Below are positions 7,230 through 15,463 of a DNA stretch of 64,000 nt, piece by piece. The translations under genes and the position numbers were made by a program. Within the stretch, counting starts at the first letter, position 1; every line of letters begins with the position of its first letter. Origin of the DNA: Azovibrio restrictus DSM 23866 (lineage in GTDB: Bacteria; Pseudomonadota; Gammaproteobacteria; Burkholderiales; Rhodocyclaceae); contig NZ_AUCH01000003.1 of NCBI RefSeq assembly GCF_000429665.1, forward strand, positions 62,001 through 126,000. Direction: 5' to 3'. Under the pieces are notes generated by a model. That model searched no databases and was not told the DNA's origin. It saw only the letters and a program-made list of their open reading frames with translations.

Positions 7230-7997
7230 TCAGTCGCGCCAGACCCAATGGATGCCGCGCCGCTCCACCTCCTGGCGGATTTCTTCCATGGCCATGTCCA
7301 CCCGGCTGGCCTCACCTTCCACCCCCAGCTCCAGGTGCCGGCGCTCCTTACCGATCAGGGAGGGCAGGGAGAACAGGCGCAGCTCCGGGTAGGCCGCCAC
7401 GATGTGCTGCATCAAATCCAGCAGGGCCGACTCGTAGGCCATCTCCCCGGTGAGCAGGAAAGCCTTCTCCACCATGGGATGCTGGTTGAACAAATCGCGA
7501 TAGAAGGTATCCAGGGCCCATTCGATCATGGGGTGGGCCATCTGAGGAAAGCCGGGCACGAAGTAGTGTTCCTTCACCATGAAGCCGGGAATGCGGTTGA
7601 AGGGGTTGGGGATGATCTCGGAACCCAGGGGGAAAGTCCCCAGCAGGCGCCGCACATCCGTCAGTTCATCGCCGAAACGCAGCCGCAGTTCGGCCTCGGC
7701 CTCCGGGCTCAGGGCAAGCCCCACCCCCAGGGCGGCGGCGGCCGCCTGGCGAGTGTAGTCATCCGGGGTGTTGCCGATGCCGCCACAGGAAAACACCACC
7801 TCGCCGGCCGCCATGCTGCGCCGGAACACCTCCGCCAGCCGGGCCTGGTCGTCACTGTGGTACTGGACCCAGGACAGGCGCAGCCCCCTGGCCGCCATCA
7901 TTCCGGCCACGGCGGCAAAGTGCTTGTCCTGGCGCTTGCCGGAAATGATCTCGTCACCGATGACCACGAGACCGAAAACCTTGCTCTGCTGACTCAC
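7230..7997 (-). CDS. CinA-like molybdopterin-binding domain protein (competence/damage-inducible family)
   Basis: The 255-residue protein matches the MoCF-biosynthesis/CinA N-terminal domain: VIGDEIISGKRQDKH near the start, then VVFSCGGIGNTPDDYTRQAA, the conserved GG(I/L)GPTxDD-type motif in a slightly altered form. It lacks the C-terminal PncC amidohydrolase domain of full CinA, so nicotinamide-nucleotide deamidase activity is not expected. I chose GTG 7997: AGGAG lies about 9 nt upstream and the codon overlaps the stop of the upstream membrane-protein gene (GTGA), implying translational coupling. The real substrate is unknown. Confidence 0.82.
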   Translation of the reverse strand: MSQQSKVFGLVVIGDEIISGKRQDKHFAAVAGMMAARGLRLSWVQYHSDDQARLAEVFRRSMAAGEVVFSCGGIGNTPDDYTRQAAAAALGVGLALSPEAEAELRLRFGDELTDVRRLLGTFPLGSEIIPNPFNRIPGFMVKEHYFVPGFPQMAHPMIEWALDTFYRDLFNQHPMVEKAFLLTGEMAYESALLDLMQHIVAAYPELRLFSLPSLIGKERRHLELGVEGEASRVDMAMEEIRQEVERRGIHWVWRD

Positions 7998-8743
7998 GTG
8001 CTGCTCTCCTGAATTTGCTGAGGGGTGATGCTGACCAGAGCCCCGCCGCGCAGCTGGCGCAGGGCTTCGAGACAATAGTGGATGTAGGCCAGGGCCGACA
8101 GGGCCGGCACCAGCAGCCCCAGGAGCGGCACGTGGGCCATGAGGGAAAGCACCAGCCCAAGGACGAACAAGGGCCAGGCGTGGGCCCGGCGGATTTCCTG
8201 CCATTCGGCCTCGGTGGCATGAACTGCCAGGCAGTCAAAGGCGAAGGTCTTGCGGTTGAACCAGGCCAGGAGCAGCAGGGGCAGGATCAGGCCCAGGCCG
8301 GGGATCAGCCACAGGGGCAGGCTGGCGAACCAGCCCAGGATGAACAGGCCGGTGGCCACGACACTGTTCCAGGCCGCCGCCACGAAACTGTCCTTGCCCA
8401 GGGCCGCCAGCTCCGGGTATTCCCGGGCCGCCACCTTTTCCAGCAGCCAGGGCAGGACGAAGATCGCCGCGATCATGGCCGTGGTCAGGTAGGCCAGGGC
8501 GAAGATCAGCATCCAGCCGCCCAGATAGGCCAGGAAGGTGGCCAGCCATACCAGCCCCCAGGAGGCCAGCAGGGTCATGGGCGGGTTCTGCAGCAGCCAG
8601 GCCACCAGCTCCCCCAGGCCGAACCAGGCCAAGCCCAGCCAGAGCAGCAGGGAAAAGCCGGCCGGGGCCAGCAGGTAGCGCCACAGACCCGGCCGGGCCA
8701 GGCTGGCAAAGCTCCTCATCAAGGCCGACAACACCTTAGCCAT
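7994..8743 (-). CDS. EI24/CysZ-like integral membrane protein
   Basis: The 249-residue protein has about five to six strongly hydrophobic segments (for example LLLWLGLAWFGLGELVAWLL, TFLAYLGGWMLIFALAYLTT, and the LIPGLGLILPLLLLAW region) and fits the EI24 family, which includes the sulfate permease CysZ. The family pattern of an inserted amphipathic segment before WFNRKTFAFD is visible. Its start overlaps the hrpA stop by eight bases and its stop overlaps the CinA-like start, so the three genes form a tight unit. Sulfate transport is not proven; no cys genes are nearby. Confidence 0.8.
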   Translation of the reverse strand: MAKVLSALMRSFASLARPGLWRYLLAPAGFSLLLWLGLAWFGLGELVAWLLQNPPMTLLASWGLVWLATFLAYLGGWMLIFALAYLTTAMIAAIFVLPWLLEKVAAREYPELAALGKDSFVAAAWNSVVATGLFILGWFASLPLWLIPGLGLILPLLLLAWFNRKTFAFDCLAVHATEAEWQEIRRAHAWPLFVLGLVLSLMAHVPLLGLLVPALSALAYIHYCLEALRQLRGGALVSITPQQIQESST

Positions 8744-11700
8744 ACTGGATTCCCTCCCACATCTTCTGCAAACGTTTGACCGATACCGGCACCGGGGTCT
8801 TCAGTTCCTGAGCGAAGAGGTTAACCCGCAACTCCTCCAGCAGCCAGCGGAACTGCTCCAGCTGGGGATCAAAGCGGCCCTGCTTGGCCAGCACCAGGGC
8901 CCGCCGCTCATACTGGGTCCACAGGGGCTGGTAGTCGGCCAGGGCCCGGGCGTCCCGGGCCGGGTCGGCCTTGAGCTTGTCGAGCCGCACCTGGGCCGCC
9001 TTCAGGTAACGGGGGAAATGCTGCAAGCGCTCGAAGGGGGTCTCGGCAATGAAGTGTTTGCCCATCAAGCGTTTCACCTGGGCATCGATGTCCGCCAGGG
9101 CCGCCCCGTGGGCCTTGAAGGCGGGCAGCTTCTTCAGCAGGGCCTGCCACTCGCTGAGCACCTGCCCCACCAGGCGGGCGATTTCCTGCATCAGCAGGCC
9201 CAGGCGCTGCTTGGCTTCGGCACAGCGGGCCTTGAAGCTTTCCGCGTCCGTGGGCCAGGGCTCGGTGAGGCAGGCCCGCTCGAAGGTCAGGTCGATGAGC
9301 TGGCGCTTCAGCTCCTCGCTGGAGCCCAGGTTCATGTATTGCATGGCCATCTGGGTGAGGCCCGGCAGGTTCTTCTCGAAATACTTCACCTGCTCCCGGA
9401 ACTGCAGCATGAAGAGGCGCAGCAGGCCCCAGCTATGGACTCGCTGGGCTTCCTCCTGGTCGTCGTAGACCTTGAGGCTCACCGTCTCCCCGTCGTCGTG
9501 CAAGGCCGGGTAGCCGAGCACCGTTTGTCCAGCTACCGGGACTTCCATCAACTCCGGCAGTGCGCCGAAGGTCCAGTCCGTCAGCCCGGTGAAGCCGGAA
9601 GGGGTCTCGTGCAGCTCGGCGAATTCCTGGCGCGCCTCCTTGCCCCATTGGGCTTTCAGCTGGGCCAGGTTGCGCCCCATGTCCAGCTGCCGGCCGTGCT
9701 CATCCACCAGCAGGATGTTCATGGAGAAATGGGCCGGCAGGGTATCGGGGCGGAAGGCATCCGGGGTCACGGCCCAGCCCCGGGCATTGAGGCCCCGGGC
9801 GGTTAGGATGAACTCGATCAGGGGCGGGATGATGCCCTGGCCCATGCGCCGTTCGGCGGTGTTCGGGTCGCCCTGGACCCAGGCGATGAATTCCTCCACG
9901 AACTCGGGCACCGGCACCAGCTTGGCGCGGATCTTCTGGGGCAGGGTCTTGATCAGCTGCATCAGTTTTTCCTTCAGCAAGCCCGGCACCAGCCACTCCA
10001 GCCGCAGGGCAGGCAACTGGTTCAACTGGGCCAGGGGCGCGGTCAGGGTCACCCCGTCCCGGGCATTGCCGGGCTCAAAGTGGTAGGCAAGCGGGTACTC
10101 GACCCCGCCCACCTTGAGGTGATGGGGAAAGGCCTCGGTGGTGATGCCCGCCGCCGAGTGGCGCATCAGGTCGTCCTTGGAGAGGTGCAGCAGCTTGGGC
10201 TGCTCCCGCTCCGCCTCCTTGCGCCAGTGGTCGAAGGTGGCGCCGTTATGGATGCCCTCGGGAATCAGGTGGTCGTAGAAGGCGTAGATCAGCTCGTCGT
10301 CCACCAGCACATCCTGGCGGCGCTGCTTGTGCTCCAGGTTCTCGATTTCCCGGATCAGCTTCTGGTTGTGCTGCCAGAAAGGCCAGCGCCGGGCGTAGCT
10401 TTCTTCCACCTCGCCGCCCACCAGGGCCTGGCGGATGAAGATTTCCCGCCCCTCGGCCGGAGCCATGGGGCCGTAATGGACCCGCCGCTTGGGGGTGATG
10501 ACCACCCCGTACAGGGTGGTGCGCTCCCAGGCCGCCACCTGCATGGATTTCTTTTCCCAGTGAGGATCGAAGTAGCTGCGCTTGATAAGGTGAGCGCCCA
10601 CTTCCTCCAGCCATTCAGGTTCGATGCGGGCCACGCAGCGGCCGTAGAGGCGGGTGGTTTCGGTGATCTCGGCGGCGAGGATCCACTTGCCCGCCTTCTT
10701 CTGCAGGGGCGAGGCCGGGTGGATCAGGTAGCGGATGCCCCGGGCCCCCAGGTAGTGGCCGGTCTCGTCGGACTTGCAGCCCAGGTTGCCGAGCAGGCCC
10801 GTGAGCAGGGCCTTGTGGATGGCCTCGTAGTGGCCGGGAATCTCGTTTTCCTTCCAGCCCAATTCCGCCACCAGGGCATGCAGCTGGCCATGGACCTCGC
10901 GCCACTCGCGCATACGCAGGTGGGAGAGGAAGTTGGCGTGGCAGACCTCCACCAGTTTCTTGTTGGATTTCTTGTGCTCCACCTCGTGCACAAACCAGTC
11001 CCAGAGCTTGAGCCAGCCCAGGAATTCGGACTTGTCCTCCAAGCTTTTCTCGCTCGCCTGGGCGCCGGCCCCCGGGAACATGATGCGCCGGTGCTTCTCG
11101 TCCGCCGCCTGCTGCTTGTCCTGGGGCCGCTCCCGGGGGTCCTGGGTGGACAGCGCCGCGGCGATCACCAGCACTTCCCGCAGGCAGCCCCGCTCCTTGG
11201 CCGCCACGATCATGCGGGCGATGCGGGGGTCCAGGGGCAGCCGGGCCAGGGTGCGGCCCACCTCGGTGAGGCGGCGCTCGTCATCCAGGGCGCCCAGTTC
11301 CTGGAGCAGGGTGTAGCCGTCGCCGATGGCCTTGTCCGGCGGCGCCTCCAGGAAGGGGAAGCGCTCCACCTCGGTGAGCTTGAGGGACTTCATCCTCAGG
11401 ATCACCCCGGCCAGGGACGAGCGCAGGATTTCCGGGTCGGTGAAGGGGGGGCGGGCGTTGAAATCGGCCTCGTCGTAGAGGCGGATGCACACCCCGGCCG
11501 CCACCCGGCCGCAACGGCCGGCCCGCTGCCGGGCCGCCGCCTGGCTGACCTTCTCCACCTGCAGCTGCTCCACCTTGTTGCGGTAGGAGTAGCGCTTGAC
11601 CCGGGCCAGGCCCGTATCCACCACGTAGCGGATGCCGGGCACGGTGAGGGAGGTTTCCGCCACGTTGGTGGCCAGCACGATGCGCCGGGCGCCGGAGGGC

Positions 11701-12710
11701 TTGAAGATGCGGTCCTGCTCGGCGGCGGAAAGCCGGGAGAAGAGGGGCAGGATTTCCGTGTGCTGGGGATGGTGTTTGCGCAGGGCCTCGGCCGCGTCGC
11801 GGATTTCCCGCTCCCCGGGCAGGAACACCAGGATGTCGCCGGGGCCGGAACGGGCCAGTTCGTCGCAGGCATCCACGATGGCATCGAACAGGTCCCGCTC
11901 GTCGTCGTCATCCTCCGTCTGCACGGGCCGATAACGCTGCTCCACCGGATACAGGCGGCCGGACACCTCGATCACCGGGGCGCCGTCGAAATGCCGGGAG
12001 AAGCGCTCCGCGTCGATGGTGGCGGAGGTGATGAGGAGCTTGAGATCGGGCCGCCGGGGCAGCACCTCCTTCAGGTAGCCGAGCAGGAAGTCGATGTTGA
12101 GGCTGCGTTCGTGGGCCTCGTCGATGATGATCGTGTCGTAGGCGGAGAGGGTCGGGTCGGTCTGGGTTTCCGCCAGCAGGATGCCGTCGGTCATCAGCTT
12201 CACCCAGGATTCCGGCGAGGTCCGGTCCTGGAAGCGGATCTTCACCCCCACCCCGGCCCCCACCTGGGTCTGCAGTTCCTGGGCCAGGCGGGAAGCCACC
12301 GAGCGGGCCGCCAGCCGCCGGGGTTGGGTATGGCCGATCAGCCCCGCCGCGCCCCGGCCCAGCTCCAGGCAGATCTTGGGCAGCTGGGTGGTCTTGCCGG
12401 AACCGGTCTCGCCACAGACGATCACCACCTGATGCAGGCGGATCAGCTCGGCAATTTCCGCCCGTTTTTCATTGACCGGCAGATCGGACTGGAACTCGGG
12501 TCTGGGCAAGCGGCTGCGCCGCTCCTCCACCGCCGCCTGAGAAGCGGCCAGCAAGGCGGCGAAGTCGGCCTGCAGCTTCTCCCGCCGCTCGCCACTGGCC
12601 CGCTGCAGCTCCCGCTGCATGCCCCGCAGGCGACGCATGTCCGCCGTACGGCAAAGGATTTCCAGCCCGGCAGCACGCCGGCCCTGGTTTCTGGAATGAC
12701 TGGATTGCAT
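8736..12710 (-). CDS. hrpA: ATP-dependent RNA helicase HrpA
   Basis: This 1324-residue DEAH-box helicase has the length and order of bacterial HrpA. Walker A GETGSGKTTQ is at 100-109 and the DEAH motif IIIDEAHERS at about 194-203. SAT (LLITSATIDAERFSRHF) and the motif VI region QRAGRCGRV follow, then helicase-associated HA2, OB-fold and the long C-terminal DUF3418 region. HrpA unwinds RNA and in E. coli resolves stalled ribosomes and processes some fimbrial mRNAs. The start ATG 12710 lies at the edge of the rpoH regulatory gap. It is the first gene of the unit with the EI24-like and CinA-like genes. Confidence 0.95.
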   Translation of the reverse strand: MQSSHSRNQGRRAAGLEILCRTADMRRLRGMQRELQRASGERREKLQADFAALLAASQAAVEERRSRLPRPEFQSDLPVNEKRAEIAELIRLHQVVIVCGETGSGKTTQLPKICLELGRGAAGLIGHTQPRRLAARSVASRLAQELQTQVGAGVGVKIRFQDRTSPESWVKLMTDGILLAETQTDPTLSAYDTIIIDEAHERSLNIDFLLGYLKEVLPRRPDLKLLITSATIDAERFSRHFDGAPVIEVSGRLYPVEQRYRPVQTEDDDDERDLFDAIVDACDELARSGPGDILVFLPGEREIRDAAEALRKHHPQHTEILPLFSRLSAAEQDRIFKPSGARRIVLATNVAETSLTVPGIRYVVDTGLARVKRYSYRNKVEQLQVEKVSQAAARQRAGRCGRVAAGVCIRLYDEADFNARPPFTDPEILRSSLAGVILRMKSLKLTEVERFPFLEAPPDKAIGDGYTLLQELGALDDERRLTEVGRTLARLPLDPRIARMIVAAKERGCLREVLVIAAALSTQDPRERPQDKQQAADEKHRRIMFPGAGAQASEKSLEDKSEFLGWLKLWDWFVHEVEHKKSNKKLVEVCHANFLSHLRMREWREVHGQLHALVAELGWKENEIPGHYEAIHKALLTGLLGNLGCKSDETGHYLGARGIRYLIHPASPLQKKAGKWILAAEITETTRLYGRCVARIEPEWLEEVGAHLIKRSYFDPHWEKKSMQVAAWERTTLYGVVITPKRRVHYGPMAPAEGREIFIRQALVGGEVEESYARRWPFWQHNQKLIREIENLEHKQRRQDVLVDDELIYAFYDHLIPEGIHNGATFDHWRKEAEREQPKLLHLSKDDLMRHSAAGITTEAFPHHLKVGGVEYPLAYHFEPGNARDGVTLTAPLAQLNQLPALRLEWLVPGLLKEKLMQLIKTLPQKIRAKLVPVPEFVEEFIAWVQGDPNTAERRMGQGIIPPLIEFILTARGLNARGWAVTPDAFRPDTLPAHFSMNILLVDEHGRQLDMGRNLAQLKAQWGKEARQEFAELHETPSGFTGLTDWTFGALPELMEVPVAGQTVLGYPALHDDGETVSLKVYDDQEEAQRVHSWGLLRLFMLQFREQVKYFEKNLPGLTQMAMQYMNLGSSEELKRQLIDLTFERACLTEPWPTDAESFKARCAEAKQRLGLLMQEIARLVGQVLSEWQALLKKLPAFKAHGAALADIDAQVKRLMGKHFIAETPFERLQHFPRYLKAAQVRLDKLKADPARDARALADYQPLWTQYERRALVLAKQGRFDPQLEQFRWLLEELRVNLFAQELKTPVPVSVKRLQKMWEGIQYG

Positions 12711-13010
12711 GGAATCAACTATCGAGGGGCTGGCAACGCCCAGCTGCCCAGGTTCAAAACGTGGGTATCAATCATGGGGGGCAGGACATCCCTGTGGCCC
12801 GGCAACACCTGAACCCAATGGATATCCCACCGCTTCTGCCGCAAGTATGTCGCAAACGAAGGGCGCAATGTATGCGGAGTTGCCGATTTGACCAAGCCCG
12901 CCGAACGTTGGGGCGATTAACCCGGCTGCCCATGGCCTGTTCAGTCAGGTAGCGCCGCAGCGTTCTAATCCGACCGCCATTAATTCCCCGGGAGCGAACT
13001 TTCTTAGCTC
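12711..13010. other. Non-coding gap between divergent hrpA and rpoH
   Basis: This stretch separates the hrpA start from the CIRCE element. I see no frame with coding character; small open frames in it lack ribosome sites and conserved features. It is less GC-rich than the genes around it and must hold the hrpA promoter and possibly extra rpoH control sites, but I cannot assign individual boxes with confidence. Confidence 0.5.
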
Positions 13011-13037
13011 TTAGCACTCCCATGCAGCGAGTGCTAA
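13011..13037. promoter_or_regulatory. CIRCE element (HrcA operator) upstream of rpoH
   Basis: TTAGCACTC-N9-GAGTGCTAA is present with no mismatch to the CIRCE consensus. It ends 34 bp before the rpoH ATG. The left arm includes TTAGCA and a TAAACT follows 18 bp later (13035-13040), so the operator probably overlaps the promoter, letting HrcA block RNA polymerase until heat inactivates it. HrcA is not encoded in this window. Confidence 0.95.
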
Positions 13038-13071
13038 ACTACGCGCGACATGATTTGGAGGAACAAGCACC

Positions 13072-13932
13072 ATGACTCAAGCCCTGGCTTTTCCCGTACC
13101 TTCGACCGCTGGCAACATCGATGCCTACATCCAGGCAGCGAACCGGGTGCCCATGCTCTCGGAAGCGGAGGAAAACCAGCTGGCCCGCCGCTTCCATGAC
13201 GAAGGGGACCTGGAAGCCGCCCGGCAGCTGGTCCTTTCCCATCTGCGCCTGGTGATCTCCATTGCCCGGGGCTACCTGGGCTACGGCCTGCCCCACGCGG
13301 ACCTGATCCAGGAAGGCAATGTGGGCCTGATGAAGGCCGTCAAGCGCTTCGATCCGGACCGGGGAGTACGCCTGGTCTCTTTCGCCATCCACTGGATCAA
13401 GGCGGAAATCCACGAATACATCCTGAAGAACTGGCGTCTGGTCAAGGTAGCCACCACCAAGGCCCAGCGTAAGCTGTTCTTCAATCTGCGCAGTCTCAAG
13501 AACGGTTTCGAGGGCAGCCACAGCCTGACCCCGGAACAGACCGAAGAAATCGCCGGCAAGCTGGGGGTCAAGGCCGAGGAAGTGGCCGAGATGGAAACCC
13601 GCATGACCGGCCATGACCTGGCCCTGGAAGGTAGCCCCGACGACGGTGAGGAGGCCTACGCCCCCATCGACTACCTGGCCGACTCCCATTACGAGCCGAC
13701 CCGGGTGATCGAGGGCAAGGAATACGCCCGCCTCCAGGACGAGGGCCTGCGCACCGCCCTGGAAGGCCTGGACCCCCGCAGCCGCCGCATCATCGAGGCC
13801 CGCTGGCTGGCCGAGGACGAAAGCGCCACCCTGCACGAGCTGGCTGCCGAGTTCCAGGTCTCCGCCGAACGCATCCGCCAGATCGAGGTGAAGGCCCTAC
13901 AGAAGATGCGCGGCCTGCTGACCGCCGCCTGA
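13072..13932 (+). CDS. rpoH: Heat-shock sigma factor RpoH (sigma-32)
   Basis: The 286-residue protein has sigma-70 region 2 (LVLSHLRLVISIARGYLG, DLIQEGNVGLMKAVKRFDP, VSFAIHWIKAEIHEYIL) and region 4 with a helix-turn-helix (LHELAAEFQVSAERIRQIEVKAL). The diagnostic RpoH box QRKLFFNLR is at 132-140. It directs polymerase to chaperone and protease promoters. GGAGG lies about 11 nt before the ATG. Expression is likely under HrcA through the CIRCE just upstream, which links the two heat-shock systems. A strong terminator follows. Confidence 0.97.
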   Translation: MTQALAFPVPSTAGNIDAYIQAANRVPMLSEAEENQLARRFHDEGDLEAARQLVLSHLRLVISIARGYLGYGLPHADLIQEGNVGLMKAVKRFDPDRGVRLVSFAIHWIKAEIHEYILKNWRLVKVATTKAQRKLFFNLRSLKNGFEGSHSLTPEQTEEIAGKLGVKAEEVAEMETRMTGHDLALEGSPDDGEEAYAPIDYLADSHYEPTRVIEGKEYARLQDEGLRTALEGLDPRSRRIIEARWLAEDESATLHELAAEFQVSAERIRQIEVKALQKMRGLLTAA

Positions 13933-13945
13933 ACCCGGCCCCACC

Positions 13946-13983
13946 CCAGCAAAAATGCCACCCGCGGGTGGCATTTTTGCTGG
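13946..13983. terminator. Perfect 38-bp palindromic bidirectional terminator
   Basis: The sequence is its own reverse complement with centre at 13964/13965. It has an AAAAA stretch in the left arm and TTTTT in the right arm, so it works as an intrinsic terminator for rpoH and for the convergent pseudouridine synthase gene. Confidence 0.9.
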
Positions 13984-14008
13984 CATCAGACAGGTGCCGA
14001 AGACGGGC

Positions 14009-14920
14009 TCAGAAGACTTCGCCTTCGCGCAGGTAACGCCAGCGGCCGGCGGGGAGATCCCCCAGGCGGACCCGGCCCATGCGCACCCGCTTCAGCCCCA
14101 CTACCTGGAGCCCCACCAGTTCACACATGCGGCGGATCTGGCGTTTCTTGCCTTCGCGCAGGACGAAGCGCAGCTGGTCCGCGTTCTGCCAGCTCACCTG
14201 GGCCGGCTTCAGGGGCTTGCCGTCCAGGGCAAGACCATGCTGCAGCAGTTCCAGCCCCCCGGGACGCAGTTCGCCTTCCACCCGCACCAGGTATTCCTTT
14301 TCCACCCCGGAATCCTCGCCGATCAACTGGCGGGCAATGCGGCCGTCCTGAGTCAGCACCAGGAGCCCGGTGGAATCGATATCCAGCCGCCCGGCCGGCG
14401 CCAGCCCCTTCAGGTGCCGGGGGTCGAACTCCGGCTCGCCTTCCTGGAGCCACTGGTTTTCCCGGCGGATCAGCACCACCGCCGGCTCATAGCCGGGTTC
14501 CGGCTGACCGGACACAAATCCGACGGGCTTGTTGAGCAGGATGGTGGCCTGACGAGCCTGCTGGCGCTTGGCTTCGGCGGCCAGGGTAACCTGGGCATCG
14601 GGACGGGCCCGGGTTCCCAGCTCGGTGACCCGCACCCCATCCACGAACACCAAGCCCCGCTCGATGTAGGCATCCGCCTCCCGCCGGGAGCAGAGTCCCC
14701 GCTCGGCCAGCAGCTTGGATACCCGGACCCCGGCCGGATTCTCGGCCGGCGGCGGACGCTGCCCTGCGGCCGGAGAACGGACGGGAGGCTCGCTCCTGGG
14801 CTTGCCGGCGGCAGGCGCACTGGAACGGCTGCGGCTGGTGCTGCCGCCAGGACTGCTGGGGCGTGCATCCCGGCCAGGCCCCGGGACCCGGACGCGCCGG
14901 GGTTTGGGCGTGTCGCTCAC
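14009..14920 (-). CDS. 23S rRNA pseudouridine synthase, RluF/RsuA family
   Basis: The 303-residue protein has a disordered basic N-terminus (about residues 1-62, rich in Pro, Arg and Ser). An S4 RNA-binding domain follows (VRVSKLLAERGLCSRREADA), then the RsuA-type catalytic domain with GRLDIDSTGLLVLTQDG, in which the second Asp is the catalytic residue. KKRQIRRMCELVG is the conserved basic motif. Motif details are closest to RluF (23S U2604), but RluB or RsuA specificity cannot be excluded. It overlaps the FKBP gene by four bases and ends at a palindromic terminator. Confidence 0.88.
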   Translation of the reverse strand: MSDTPKPRRVRVPGPGRDARPSSPGGSTSRSRSSAPAAGKPRSEPPVRSPAAGQRPPPAENPAGVRVSKLLAERGLCSRREADAYIERGLVFVDGVRVTELGTRARPDAQVTLAAEAKRQQARQATILLNKPVGFVSGQPEPGYEPAVVLIRRENQWLQEGEPEFDPRHLKGLAPAGRLDIDSTGLLVLTQDGRIARQLIGEDSGVEKEYLVRVEGELRPGGLELLQHGLALDGKPLKPAQVSWQNADQLRFVLREGKKRQIRRMCELVGLQVVGLKRVRMGRVRLGDLPAGRWRYLREGEVF

Positions 14921-15252
14921 TGGATTTCCAGCAGTTCCACTTCAAAGACCAGGGTGGCGTGGGGCGGAATGACGCCGCCGGCCCCCATGGCGCCGTAGCC
15001 CATGTGCGGCGGGATGGTGAGCTTGCGCAGCCCGCCCACCTTCATGCCCTGCACCCCCTGGTCCCACCCCGCGATGACCCGGCGACCACCCAGCGGAAAG
15101 GCAAAAGGCTCGTTGCGATCATGGCTGGAGTCGAACTTGCTGCCATCGGTGAGCCAGCCCGTGTAGTGCACGGACACGTACTGACCGGCCTTGGCCTCTT
15201 CCCCATCTCCCACGCGCAGATCTTCAATGATCAATTCCTTGCTGTCGGCCAT
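14917..15252 (-). CDS. FKBP-type peptidyl-prolyl cis-trans isomerase
   Basis: A single FKBP domain of 111 residues without signal peptide: VSVHYTGWLTDGSKFDSS, FPLGGRRVIAGWDQGVQGM, and the C-terminal VIPPHATLVFEVELLEI. Tyr, Asp, Phe, Val-Ile and Trp of the active-site pocket are all present. It catalyses proline isomerisation in the cytoplasm. It overlaps the start of the downstream pseudouridine synthase. AGAGGAGC lies before its ATG. Confidence 0.93.
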   Translation of the reverse strand: MADSKELIIEDLRVGDGEEAKAGQYVSVHYTGWLTDGSKFDSSHDRNEPFAFPLGGRRVIAGWDQGVQGMKVGGLRKLTIPPHMGYGAMGAGGVIPPHATLVFEVELLEIQ

Positions 15253-15394
15253 TTCCGGGCTCCTCTGTCTTGGGTTAAAGGCCGCAGTTTACCGGAGAGC
15301 GCCCGGAAAAATCCGGATTGTCTGCAAGCCCCGCCTCTTGCCGTGGCGCGGCAGCGCCACAGACCGCACTACAGGGAGGACAAGCGCGACCCTA

Positions 15395-15420
15395 CAAACC
15401 TTGCTACTCTCTGCCGATAA
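15395..15420 (+). promoter_or_regulatory. Candidate sigma-28 (FliA) promoter for fapA
   Basis: GCCGATAA (15413-15420) is an exact match to the flagellar sigma-28 -10 element. A CAAA at 15395-15398 (consensus TAAA) lies 14 bp upstream, one base short of the usual spacing. The predicted start near 15427 leaves a good leader with GGAGGAG before the fapA ATG. Confidence 0.6.
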
Positions 15421-15463
15421 GAAACACATAAGCGCCGGAGGCGCACACCGGGAGGAGTGAGAC

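Noticed and set aside
10080..12812. 910-residue plus-strand open frame opposite hrpA
   Set aside because: It is the antisense shadow of a highly conserved helicase; its composition (Gly, His, Gln, Val) is typical of reverse-frame translations in high-GC genes.
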